A DNA stretch of 22,789 bases from Collinsella sp. GTDB lineage: Bacteria > Actinomycetota > Coriobacteriia > Coriobacteriales > Coriobacteriaceae. Shown piece by piece: positions 1 through 7,502 of this stretch (the first letter of the stretch is position 1; each line of letters begins with the position of its first letter). The DNA is taken from positions 1 through 22,789 of the forward strand of contig JAGZQF010000026.1 of NCBI GenBank assembly GCA_018382295.1, in the 5' to 3' direction. The position numbers and the translations under genes were made by a program. Under the pieces are notes generated by a model. That model saw only the letters and a list, made by a program, of their open reading frames with translations. It was not told the origin of the DNA and searched no databases.

Positions 1-113
1 GCCGAGGGCGGGGGTTAAGTTTGTCGCGAGTTCCGCACGCAAAGGAAAGCACTTAATGTGCTTTCCGTCTTGCGCAGGACTGTAGAGCAGCAAACTTAAC
101 CCCCGCCCTCGGC
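1..113. repeat. Long nested inverted repeat
   Basis: Positions 1-22 are the exact reverse complement of 92-113 (22 bp). Inside lies a second perfect stem, 44-52 with 58-66 (9 bp, 5-nt loop TTAAT), flanked by a 5-bp stem 38-42/70-74. The whole segment can fold into one long hairpin of about 113 nt with an imperfect middle. It begins at the window edge, so the left boundary is not certain. No coding frame is visible. It could be a miniature mobile or REP-like element, a long 3'-UTR hairpin of an off-window gene, or a structured RNA. Its architecture resembles the repeat at 14895-15019. Confidence 0.85.
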
Positions 114-245
114 CCCGGAAGCCCTCCCTGCCGTCACTTTGTTCGAGCCGTTGTTGTTGCTCGCCGCTTCGCGGCTCGGCGGCCCCGTTCTCCGCGGCGG
201 GGTTGTCTAAGGTTCTTGTTGAAGCTCGGCCATTGGCTCAAATGG
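114..245. other. GC-rich gap with small hairpins, no gene seen
   Basis: No convincing open frame on either strand. Short potential stems are present: 163-167/171-175 (GCCGC TTC GCGGC), 145-150/172-177 (GAGCCG/CGGCTC, which competes with the first) and 183-187/198-202 (CCCCG/CGGGG). It does not fit a tRNA cloverleaf, and I do not recognise an SRP, 6S, tmRNA or RNase P core. It could be part of a plus-strand noncoding transcript ending at the terminator at 246-280, or simply spacer DNA. Confidence 0.4.
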
Positions 246-280
246 AAACGGGGGACGCATCTGCATCCCCCGTTTTTGTT
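246..280 (+). terminator. Rho-independent terminator, probably bidirectional
   Basis: A perfect 10-bp stem AAACGGGGGA (246-255) / TCCCCCGTTT (266-275) is extended by GCA/TGC inside the loop. On the plus strand it runs into TTTTTGTT (273-280), a canonical U-tract. On the minus strand the run is weaker, but it follows the phosphodiesterase stop codon directly and probably ends that transcript as well. Confidence 0.8.
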
Positions 281-284
281 GTGA

Positions 285-752
285 TTACTCTAGGTCAATA
301 AAGTTAGTGCTTAGGATCTTGCCGTCTTTTACTAGCATTCTGGCCATGGTGGGGCCTCGGGTGCCTCTGGGGTAGCTGGCGCTGCCCGGGTTGAGGACTA
401 AGCAACGGCCCACTTGGGCTTCTTTGGTTACGTGGGTGTGGCCGTTGATGGCTACGTCTACGGATCCCACCGGAAGGTCTTCGCGGTAGTGGGCTACGGC
501 GAATTTGAGGCCTTCGTAGGTAAAGAGTGCAAGACGGTCTACATCGGGGCCGTAGTCACGGTAGTAATCGTTGTTGCCCAGTACGGCCCGCACGGGGGCG
601 ATGGTGCATAGGTGCTCGTAGTCCATCTCCGACGTGAGGTCGCCGGCGTGGATGATCAGGTCTGCGCCCTCAAGCTCATCCAAGAGCGCAGGCGAAAGAT
701 AGCCGTGGGTGTCCGAGATGATGTCGATGCGCTTGGCGCTTGCACTGTTCAT
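285..752 (-). CDS. YfcE/MJ0936-type metallophosphoesterase
   Basis: A 155-residue cytoplasmic protein of the calcineurin-like phosphoesterase superfamily (Metallophos_2, YfcE/MJ0936 branch). Family members hydrolyse phosphodiester bonds with two divalent metals; the natural substrate is usually unknown. Visible metal-site motifs in order are DTHG (D14, H16), GD (D38), GNND (59-62), AHY (H88) and NGHTH (H105, H107), which is a complete set. Length is normal for the family. The start at 752 is chosen because GAAGGG lies just upstream and the N-terminus then enters the first beta strand directly; an in-frame extension to 800 would run through the preceding terminator. The gene follows the LytTR operon but is separated from it by the terminator at 789-837. 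A TATATA box at 782-787 (minus) may be its -10 element. Confidence 0.9.
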   Translation of the reverse strand: MNSASAKRIDIISDTHGYLSPALLDELEGADLIIHAGDLTSEMDYEHLCTIAPVRAVLGNNDYYRDYGPDVDRLALFTYEGLKFAVAHYREDLPVGSVDVAINGHTHVTKEAQVGRCLVLNPGSASYPRGTRGPTMARMLVKDGKILSTNFIDLE

Positions 753-788
753 GGGATCCCTTCTGCAAAACCGATTCGACGTATATAC

Positions 789-837
789 AAAAAGCCCCAC
801 GGCTCCGCAGACAATTGGTCTACAGGGCTGCGGGGCC
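789..837 (-). terminator. Terminator of the first LytTR operon
   Basis: Read on the minus strand, GCCCCGCAG pairs imperfectly with the distal CTGCGG...GTGGGGC arm, followed by TTTTT (plus 789-793). It starts 7 nt after the regulator stop codon, so it ends the GT-kinase-regulator transcript. A TATATA sequence (782-787) sits directly after the U-tract and could be the -10 box of the phosphodiesterase gene, with its upstream promoter part inside the terminator. Confidence 0.8.
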
Positions 838-843
838 AGTGTG

Positions 844-1560
844 CTAGAGACTCAGAGCCTTCTTGAGCGGCACGACGCGGCGGCGCGAAACCGGCACGCG
901 TTCGTCGACGCCCGTAATGCCCAGCTGGATGGCGCCCGAGGGCACCGTCTCCACATCCGTGACGCACGCCAAGTTGACGATATAGCGGCGGTGAACACGG
1001 AAGAAGCCAAAGTCGCAGAGCTTGGCCTCAAACTGCGCCAGCGAGGTCGTCGACAAAAAGCGATCATCGACGGTATAGATGCAGGAGTAATCGTCCTTGG
1101 CCATGATAAAGCGAATGTCGTCCACGGGAATGAGCACCTTGCGGCCGCCCTTTTCCACCGGGATACGCTCGATGGTCACCTTGCTGTCCGTAACAGGCTT
1201 GGTGCGTTGCATGACCTTCTCGATCGCGCGATCCAAGCGAGCTTCCTCGACCGGCTTCATCAGATAATCGACGGCATCCACGTCGAATGCCTCGACCGCA
1301 TGGTCACTATACGCAGTCACAAACACGATCGCCGGCGGATTTTTGAGCTTATGCAGCGCCTCGGCAAGTTGCAGGCCCGAGGCACCGGGCATCGAGATAT
1401 CGAGAAACACGACATCCACGCGACTTTCCATAAGCATCTCGATGGCGGAGCGGACGCTCGACGCCTCCGTGATCGTGCCGATCTTGCCCGTTTGCTCGAG
1501 CAGGAAGCGAAGCTCCGAGCGAGCCGGCGCCTCATCATCCACAATCATCGCACGCAGCAT
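844..1560 (-). CDS. LytTR-family response regulator (system 1)
   Basis: A 238-residue response regulator. Residues about 2-118 form a receiver domain with the acidic pair D8/D9, phosphoacceptor D54 (FLDISMPG), T82 and K102 (MKPVEE). Residues about 135-238 form a LytTR DNA-binding domain (FFRVHRRYIVNL, then VPVSRRRVVPLKKAL near the end). Such proteins are phosphorylated by a LytS-type kinase and bind paired direct repeats in promoters. It lies 72 nt after the kinase at 1633-2976, in the same orientation, so the two form a cognate pair. The start is the ATG at 1560 with an AAAGG about 10 nt upstream; a TTG at 1581 is possible but less likely. The target genes cannot be read from sequence alone. 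Confidence 0.93.
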   Translation of the reverse strand: MLRAMIVDDEAPARSELRFLLEQTGKIGTITEASSVRSAIEMLMESRVDVVFLDISMPGASGLQLAEALHKLKNPPAIVFVTAYSDHAVEAFDVDAVDYLMKPVEEARLDRAIEKVMQRTKPVTDSKVTIERIPVEKGGRKVLIPVDDIRFIMAKDDYSCIYTVDDRFLSTTSLAQFEAKLCDFGFFRVHRRYIVNLACVTDVETVPSGAIQLGITGVDERVPVSRRRVVPLKKALSL

Positions 1561-1632
1561 AGGGATAAAACCTTTCGTCAACTAACTACGCCGGGCATCC
1601 GTCGCATGACGTTGAGCCCGTAGCCTTTTATT

Positions 1633-2976
1633 TTACTCTTGAATGTCGAAGATGCTCTCTGACAAATCAAGATGAAGGAGCACTTTGGTGCCCTTGCCCG
1701 GCGCCGATTCGACACGCGTATAGGAGTGCGGCCCATAAAAGCGATGGATGCGCTCCGAAATATTGTGCATGGCCACACCGGCGCCGCCACCCTGGGGAGA
1801 GCTGGCGTCGGGACGGGCAGAACGCTCGTCAAACAGTCTGGCGGCGGTACCCTCATCCATGCCCACGCCATTATCGGCCACGGCAATCAAGATTGCATCC
1901 TCGCCGTCTTGGTGAACGGTCACGTCGATCCTCAGGGCGTCGTCATCGCCCATGCCATGACGTACGGCGTTCTCGACAATCGGCTGGATCACGAACGCCG
2001 GCACCAGCGTATCTTCCACGTCCTCGGACACATCGAACGTCGCAAGCACGCGGTCCTCGCCAAAGCGGGCCTTCTCAAAGGTAAGGTAGCGCTTGGTCTG
2101 TGCGACCTCGCGCGAGACCGGAATAAGCGATCCCGAGTTGTCGAGCGTGGCACGATAGAACGATGAGAACTCACGAAGCAGTTCGCGGGCCCGCAGCGGG
2201 TCGGTGCGCGTAAACGATGCAATGGTGTTCAGCGTGTTGAACAGGAAGTGCGGGTTAATCTGCGCCTGCAGCGCACGCACCTCGGCGCGCGCTGTGAGTT
2301 CCTTTTGCACCTCGAGCTCGTGGATGGCGAGCTGCGTGGACAAGATCTCGGCAAAGCCCGAGGCAAGCGCATACTGGGTACGGTCGACGGCGCGCGGGGT
2401 CTTGTAGTAGAACTTGAGCGTGCCGACGGTACGATCGCCCACCTTGATGGGGGCGATAATGCCGGCGGGGACTTGGTTGTGCGAGCCGTCCGAGCCCACG
2501 ACATCCACCATACGGTTGAACGACTGCACGATGCCATGTTCGATAACGTAGCGTGTGGCAAGCGTGTGGATGGGAGTATCGGGCAGCAGTTTTTCCTCAA
2601 ACTCGCCCGCGCAGGCAAGCACGTTGTCCTCGTCGGTGATGGCCACCGTCATGGCGCGCGTCTCGGGCAAAATGCGCCGGCACACCAAACGCGCCGACTC
2701 CTGCGTCAGACCGCCCTTAATGTCCTCGAGCATGGCCGAGGCCACCGAGAGCGTCTCCTCGGTGTACTGGGAGCGCACCGAATCGGGATTGAGCGTCAAA
2801 AAGATAAAGATGCACAGAAAGATGCACAGCAGCGCGCAGGCAATCACCGTGGCGATCGGCTCGATACCGGTCACCAAGGCAAAAATAAAGTACACCAGCA
2901 CGCAAATGGCGCAGGCAACGGCAATGATGCGAAAGATTGATATTGAACTATCGCGCTGGGCGCGGCGGTCGATCAT
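1633..2976 (-). CDS. LytS-type sensor histidine kinase (system 1)
   Basis: A 447-residue membrane sensor kinase. Two adjacent membrane helices lie at residues about 13-35 and 40-62, then a GAF-like sensor segment (about 70-205), a short coiled region, and a His_kinase domain with phospho-accepting H243 in QINPHFLFNTLN. A HATPase_c domain follows with N336 (VENAVRHG), DNGVGM (368-373) and GGGAGVAMHN. The extracytoplasmic part is almost nil, so the signal is probably sensed in the membrane or cytoplasm. The first codon overlaps the stop codon of the glycosyltransferase gene (ATGA, 2973-2976), which points to translational coupling. The response regulator follows. It is paralogous to the kinase at 7503-8888 but lacks that protein's N-terminal extension. 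The ligand is unknown. Confidence 0.93.
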   Translation of the reverse strand: MIDRRAQRDSSISIFRIIAVACAICVLVYFIFALVTGIEPIATVIACALLCIFLCIFIFLTLNPDSVRSQYTEETLSVASAMLEDIKGGLTQESARLVCRRILPETRAMTVAITDEDNVLACAGEFEEKLLPDTPIHTLATRYVIEHGIVQSFNRMVDVVGSDGSHNQVPAGIIAPIKVGDRTVGTLKFYYKTPRAVDRTQYALASGFAEILSTQLAIHELEVQKELTARAEVRALQAQINPHFLFNTLNTIASFTRTDPLRARELLREFSSFYRATLDNSGSLIPVSREVAQTKRYLTFEKARFGEDRVLATFDVSEDVEDTLVPAFVIQPIVENAVRHGMGDDDALRIDVTVHQDGEDAILIAVADNGVGMDEGTAARLFDERSARPDASSPQGGGAGVAMHNISERIHRFYGPHSYTRVESAPGKGTKVLLHLDLSESIFDIQE

Positions 2977-4160
2977 TCGGCCCCCTCCAGGATACTGATC
3001 AGTTGTGCGTCACGCCAAAGCCCGTCCATGATCTTGGGCCAAAAGCTCTGGAAACGCAGGTAGCTTGCAGCGTTTTGGCGCGCATAGGCCTTTGCCTCGC
3101 CGATACCATGGCGCCAAATGCACAGGTAGCCCTCATGCTCGCGGGTAAACACGCTGCGGACCATAGCGGTCTTGCGCACGCGGTCGTCGAGCTCGCGCGA
3201 AATCCACGGGCCCGGGTAGGGCATGAGCGATGCCGCCGTAACGGGAATGAGCTCCTTTTGATGCGCGGCGAATGTCAACTTGGCCCGTTCGTAGTACCAA
3301 CGGTATACATCCTGCATAAAGCGCGGTGAGCGCTTTTCGGACTCCGGAGGCAGATGGCGCACGGTCCACTCGTTATCAAACCACACGTCGTAGCCAAACA
3401 TGCGCATGTTAAAGAGGTAATCCAAGTCCTCGCCGCGGGTGATAAACGGGTCAAAGGCTACACGCGTAAAGGCGCGGGCGTGCAGGGCCATCAGGCCGCC
3501 GCACACGTAGTTGGATCGCGAGATGCGGGTGCCCGAGAGCGCCTTTTTCATCCAACGGTTGAACTCGATGCGCTTGGTCCACCAACGATGGCAGATGCCC
3601 GCCTTGTCCGTGGGAGCCAGCGGCGAGCCGTCGCGATCGTAGAAATAGCCGCTCTTGACCAAGATCGGCAAGCCCTGACGCGTCTGCTGCCCCAACGCAT
3701 AGGTCGCGCGCTTCATAAAGTCGGCGTCGATGACAGTCTCATCGTCATCCAAAAAGATAACCGCGTCATGCCCCAGCACAGCGGCACAGGCTAGCCCCAT
3801 GTTGCGGATGGCACCGTAGCCTCGCAGGCTCACGCACTCGCCCGAACCCTTGGGCGCGATCTGAGCAACCCGGTCTGCAATGCGCGAGGCCTGGGTGTTG
3901 GTGACAACGGTGACCTTGAGCGTGGGATGCGCGTCGACAATCTCGTGCACGCGCAGCGACACATCGGCTGTGGCAGAAACGGGACAGACCACCAAAAGGA
4001 TGATGCGCGGGATGTCACGTACCTGCTCAAGCGAGGCCAGACAGCGGTCGAGTTCGGGATTGTCGGCGTTGAGTCGCGTCGAATGGTCATAAGTGCCAGG
4101 GGCGTTTGCGCAAGCGTCATCGCCCGCCCAATACGTTGGAATCACGACTGTGGCGTTCAT
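2973..4160 (-). CDS. GT2-like glycosyltransferase
   Basis: A 395-residue protein with a GT-A fold of the family 2 type. An N-terminal nucleotide-sugar site begins with VVIPTYW, a DDD metal-binding motif lies at residues 138-140 (FLDDDE), and RGEDLDY at 242-248 with H269 resembles the acceptor/catalytic region. No membrane helix or signal peptide is visible, so it probably works at the inner face of the membrane. The sugar and acceptor cannot be told; wall polysaccharide, glycolipid or teichoic-acid-like polymers are the usual roles. It is the first gene of the transcript that continues with the sensor kinase through a 4-nt overlap, an unusual partner for a two-component system. AGGGAGG precedes the ATG. 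A terminator-like hairpin lies 21 nt upstream of the start. Confidence 0.85.
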   Translation of the reverse strand: MNATVVIPTYWAGDDACANAPGTYDHSTRLNADNPELDRCLASLEQVRDIPRIILLVVCPVSATADVSLRVHEIVDAHPTLKVTVVTNTQASRIADRVAQIAPKGSGECVSLRGYGAIRNMGLACAAVLGHDAVIFLDDDETVIDADFMKRATYALGQQTRQGLPILVKSGYFYDRDGSPLAPTDKAGICHRWWTKRIEFNRWMKKALSGTRISRSNYVCGGLMALHARAFTRVAFDPFITRGEDLDYLFNMRMFGYDVWFDNEWTVRHLPPESEKRSPRFMQDVYRWYYERAKLTFAAHQKELIPVTAASLMPYPGPWISRELDDRVRKTAMVRSVFTREHEGYLCIWRHGIGEAKAYARQNAASYLRFQSFWPKIMDGLWRDAQLISILEGAE

Positions 4161-4181
4161 GCCTTACCCTCCCTGCAACAC

Positions 4182-4217
4182 AAAAACGGGACGCCGCCAA
4201 ACACAGGCGACGCCCCG
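4182..4217 (-). terminator. Terminator or attenuator before the GT operon
   Basis: Minus strand: CGGGGCGTCGCC (from 4217 to 4206) pairs with GGCGGCGTCCCG (4198-4187) with one G-U or mismatch position, then TTTTT (4186-4182). It is 115 nt after the MFS stop codon and could end that transcript. The U-tract also ends only 21 nt before the glycosyltransferase ATG, leaving no room for a promoter after it, so GT transcripts must pass through it. Confidence 0.8.
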
Positions 4218-4233
4218 CGACCTAGCTGATTCC

Positions 4234-4239
4234 ATCATA
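4234..4239 (-). promoter_or_regulatory. Possible -10 box for the GT operon
   Basis: On the minus strand TATGAT matches the -10 consensus at 5 of 6 positions and sits 17 nt before the hairpin at 4187-4217. I see no good -35 hexamer at the usual spacing. If real, transcription would start a few bases before the hairpin, making it a leader attenuator. Confidence 0.25.
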
Positions 4240-4331
4240 CCCACTTGGGCAAATCATTGCTCGCAAGTCGCAATGTTTATTGCGGATAACCCCAAAAGAG
4301 TACCGTGGACAGGCACAATAGCCGCTCGCTC

Positions 4332-5591
4332 CTATGCGGCATGCTCTGCCGCCCGAGTCATGCGGGACAGGCGGACCAGCAGCATAAAGCCAACGACCAG
4401 CAGCACGCCAATGGAAAGGACGCCCAGCGACGGGTTGCCGGTCAGCGAGGTGACGACCGACACCAGGAAGGTGCCCATAACGCTTGCATAACGACCAAAG
4501 ATGTCAAAGAAGCCGTAGTACTCGTTGGATTTTTCCTTGGGGATAATGCGGCCAAAGTAGCTACGGCTGAGCGCCTGCACGCCGCCCTGGAACAGGCCGA
4601 CCATAATGGCAAGCACCCAAAACTCAAAGGCGGTCTTTAGGAAGAACGCGGCGAACAGCACAATGCCCATGTAGGCGGCGACTGCCACCAGGATCATGTT
4701 GAGCGTGCCCACGCGTCCGGCGAGCTTGCCGTAGATGATGGCGGACGGAAAGGCCACGAACTGCGTAACGAGCAGCGCCAGGACCAACTGGGTCGAATCG
4801 ATGCCCAAGGCCGATCCGTAGCTGGTTGCCATGGAAATGACCGTGTGCACACCGTCGATATAGAAGAAGAACGCGATCATGTAGACCAGCACGGTCTTGT
4901 TGTGGGCGATCTCGCGCATGGTGTGTCCGACCTCGGAGAACACACCGCCCACGATATGGCCGATAGTGTCCTCGGGACCGCGCTCGCGACCGTACTTTTG
5001 CTTATAGGTGCGAATGAGCGGCAGGGTAAAGATGAGCCACCAGGCACCAGTGATGATAAACGACAGACGCGTTGCCAGCATGGTAGGGACGCCAAGAGCG
5101 GGGCCACCCATGATGAGCGCCAGGCAGATGACGAACGGCACGGTGGAACCGATGTAGCCCCAGGCATAGCCCGAGCTGGACACGGCGTCCATGCGCTCGT
5201 CGGTGGTAATGTCGGGCAGCATGGCGTCGTAGAACGTCATAGAAGAGTTAAGGCCGATGGTGCACAGCACGTACACGGTCAAAAATGCCATGGCGGACAT
5301 TGGGATAGCCTGCGCCAAGCAAAGCACCAGGCCCGTGAGGAAGAAGCCCAAGAAGAACTTGATCTTGTTGCCGGCGTAGTCGGCAAGCGCGCCCAGAATG
5401 GGCATGAGCATGGCGATGACCAGCGAGGCGATCGTCTGCGCATTGCCCCAGGCGACCACCAGGTCGGCCGAAGAAGCGCCGGTATTGATGGCGTTAAAGT
5501 AAATGGGCACCACCGAGGTATTGAGCAGCACGAGGGCCGAATTGCCCACATCATACATAACCCAGTTACGCTCGAGCTTGGTGTATTTCAT
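4332..5591 (-). CDS. UMF1-type MFS transporter
   Basis: A 419-residue integral membrane protein with about 11-12 hydrophobic helices. It fits the UMF1/Atg22-like MFS family (PF11700 type): MYDVGNSA at residues 12-19, PILGALADYAG in the loop after helix 2, the central FFFYIDGVHTVISMA segment, GLFQGGVQALSRS, and the FGFFD-like motif (YGFFDIFGRY) near the last helices. Bacterial members are proposed exporters of small metabolites or drugs, and the substrate is not known. GAAGGG is 9 nt upstream of the ATG. The gene follows the phospholipase-like gene by 101 nt on the same strand and is followed by the hairpin at 4182-4217. It may share a transcript with the second LytTR system, but a separate promoter in the 101-nt gap is not excluded. 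Confidence 0.9.
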   Translation of the reverse strand: MKYTKLERNWVMYDVGNSALVLLNTSVVPIYFNAINTGASSADLVVAWGNAQTIASLVIAMLMPILGALADYAGNKIKFFLGFFLTGLVLCLAQAIPMSAMAFLTVYVLCTIGLNSSMTFYDAMLPDITTDERMDAVSSSGYAWGYIGSTVPFVICLALIMGGPALGVPTMLATRLSFIITGAWWLIFTLPLIRTYKQKYGRERGPEDTIGHIVGGVFSEVGHTMREIAHNKTVLVYMIAFFFYIDGVHTVISMATSYGSALGIDSTQLVLALLVTQFVAFPSAIIYGKLAGRVGTLNMILVAVAAYMGIVLFAAFFLKTAFEFWVLAIMVGLFQGGVQALSRSYFGRIIPKEKSNEYYGFFDIFGRYASVMGTFLVSVVTSLTGNPSLGVLSIGVLLVVGFMLLVRLSRMTRAAEHAA

Positions 5592-5692
5592 GGACAGGGA
5601 CCCTTCGTATTCGCCCGATATGCAGTTAGTTCATCGTACCCCAATTGTCCAGAACCGCCGGTAAGGATTCGGCAAAGGGGCACGCACGGGCC

Positions 5693-6637
5693 CTATTCCT
5701 CGCGGTCGAACTCCTCATCGGCTTCGAGCACGCGACCGCTGTAGTTGACGTGACTGGTCACGGCATCCATGTCACCGGTCTCGATAAAACGTGCGACCGT
5801 GCACTCGTAATCGACCAGCGCGCGATCAAAGACCTCGGGGAAACTCTCGTTCGAGACCTCGTCGGTAAAGGGATTCTTCCATGTCAGATGGCCCAGGTTA
5901 CCGGTGCGCTCGGGCAGCTCCGTCGTCACGCGATGGGCAAGGCCGTCGAGCAGCGAGTAGTCGTGCACCAAGCCCTCAACCAGCGAGATCGCGCGCGTCT
6001 TTACGGAGCCGGCCGGCTCAATCGCGCGGTAAAGTCGCTGCATATTGGCAACGGCAGCACCGTACTCCCCCGCCGGAATGTCTATGCCGTACACGCGTCC
6101 GGCAACATAGCTCATCAGCACGCCGGCCACGCGATTGATGCGATCGGTGGTGACGATCTCGCCCGCCGGCGGGTAATCGTCGACCGTAGCGCCATCGCGT
6201 TTAAGCTGCAGCATCAGTACATCCAGGTCGCTCTCGATCACGGCATGGACCTGACTGCTCGAATCCTCAAGCTCTGAATCGGACTCGACAATGCCAAACT
6301 GCTGCTCATAGACAAAGGGATGGGCGTTGCGGTCGAGCACGTAATGAGACAGCAGGCCCAACGCAAAGGCGCGACCCAAGCTGGCGTCGCGCGGCAGCAG
6401 ATGCGACACGCCGTCGCGCAGGCACGCGAACTGGCGAGACATGCGCGACCGATGCATGACCTGCGCCAGCAGCGTGCAGTCGGAAACACGCGGTGTCAGA
6501 ATGTGAAAGAAAAACGGGTCGGGGCCTTGGTTGCCCAAGATAAAGGCAATGCGCTCTTCATCGGACGTGATGACGCCCTGCGGAAGACGGTCGATGCTTT
6601 CCTCGCCAAACAGATGATGGGTGATAAGCGCGGGCAT
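5693..6637 (-). CDS. Zinc-dependent phospholipase C-like protein
   Basis: A 314-residue protein of the zinc-dependent phospholipase C fold (PF00882 type). Likely metal ligands are visible: H7/H8 at the N-terminus (ITHHLFG), the GNQGPDPFFFH segment (35-45), SHYVLDRNAHPFVY (97-110, with H98, D102, H106) and HAVIESDLD (H131, E135). There is no signal peptide, so unlike clostridial alpha-toxin it should be cytoplasmic; its activity on phospholipid is not established for such members. The start at 6637 is chosen because AAAGGA lies 6 nt upstream and the N-terminal histidine pair then sits in the family position. The acidic tail (EADEEFDREE) is not part of the fold. It follows the second LytTR regulator by 92 nt with no strong terminator between them, so co-transcription is likely. 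Confidence 0.85.
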   Translation of the reverse strand: MPALITHHLFGEESIDRLPQGVITSDEERIAFILGNQGPDPFFFHILTPRVSDCTLLAQVMHRSRMSRQFACLRDGVSHLLPRDASLGRAFALGLLSHYVLDRNAHPFVYEQQFGIVESDSELEDSSSQVHAVIESDLDVLMLQLKRDGATVDDYPPAGEIVTTDRINRVAGVLMSYVAGRVYGIDIPAGEYGAAVANMQRLYRAIEPAGSVKTRAISLVEGLVHDYSLLDGLAHRVTTELPERTGNLGHLTWKNPFTDEVSNESFPEVFDRALVDYECTVARFIETGDMDAVTSHVNYSGRVLEADEEFDREE

Positions 6638-6729
6638 AATGATCCTTTCGATTTCATTCGATGCCACCCATTATGCCCACCGCGCGCCCATGCCAAACCT
6701 GCGATGGTAAACGACGGCATGCAGACCGT

Positions 6730-7464
6730 CTACGCAAGCCCCAGGTGCGACTTGACCTCGGCGGCACGACGACGGGACACCGGTACCGTCGAGTTCACGC
6801 GGTCGAGCCTGAGCTCCATCAACCCCGTGGAGCCAATCTCAACATTGTGCACGTCTTCCAAATTGACCAGGTAGCTGCGATGAACGCGAATAAAGCCCTC
6901 GGAGTCCAAGCGACGCTCGAGCGAAGAGATCGACTCATTGATCAGGTACGTTCCCTCGGCGCAGATGGCGTTGCAAAAATCGGCGCGCGCCTCAAAGTAG
7001 CAGACGTCTGCGGCGGGAATGAACACCTTTTTGCCCCCGCGGTCCACCGTCAGACGCAAAGGCTGGCGCGGAGCGTGGATAACACGACGGACACCCAAGG
7101 CTGCCTCGATCTTGTCGAGTGCCTTTGACAGGCGTGCGTCCTCGACCGGCTTGACGACATAATCGACGGCATCGAGGTTATAGGCATCAGCCGCATACTC
7201 GGCAAACGCCGTCACAAACACAACCACCGGCGGCGTCTTTAGGTTCTGCAGCGTCTCGGCAAGCTCAATTCCCGAGCGACCGGGCATGGTAATGTCTAAA
7301 AACAGCACGTCGGGCTTGTTCGACAGAATCGACTCCACGGCTTCGGTGACATTGCCCGCCTCGGCAATCTGGCCCACACGCGTATCCTTTTCCAACAGAT
7401 AGCGTAGCTCAGCCCTAATGGGAGGTTCGTCATCAACCACCAAGATGTTCCAGCCTTCGGACAT
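6730..7464 (-). CDS. LytTR-family response regulator (system 2)
   Basis: A 244-residue receiver-LytTR regulator. The receiver has D11/D12, phosphoacceptor D57 (FLDITMPG), T85 and K105 (VVKPVED). The LytTR domain occupies about 140-244 with FIRVHRSYLVNL and VPVSRRRAAEVKSHL. These two segments closely match those of the regulator at 844-1560, so the two may recognise similar DNA. It follows its kinase by 38 nt, with AGAGGGG upstream of the ATG. A short GACGG/CCGTC inverted repeat overlaps the stop codon but has no good U-tract, so transcription may continue into the phospholipase-like gene. Confidence 0.93.
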   Translation of the reverse strand: MSEGWNILVVDDEPPIRAELRYLLEKDTRVGQIAEAGNVTEAVESILSNKPDVLFLDITMPGRSGIELAETLQNLKTPPVVVFVTAFAEYAADAYNLDAVDYVVKPVEDARLSKALDKIEAALGVRRVIHAPRQPLRLTVDRGGKKVFIPAADVCYFEARADFCNAICAEGTYLINESISSLERRLDSEGFIRVHRSYLVNLEDVHNVEIGSTGLMELRLDRVNSTVPVSRRRAAEVKSHLGLA

Positions 7465-7502
7465 ATGTGCTTCCCCTCTTTTTCTCTCAATCCAACCGCG
7501 TG

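Noticed and set aside
114..245. tRNA or housekeeping small RNA
   Set aside because: No cloverleaf, no CCA-end pattern, and no SRP, 6S, tmRNA or RNase P core sequence.
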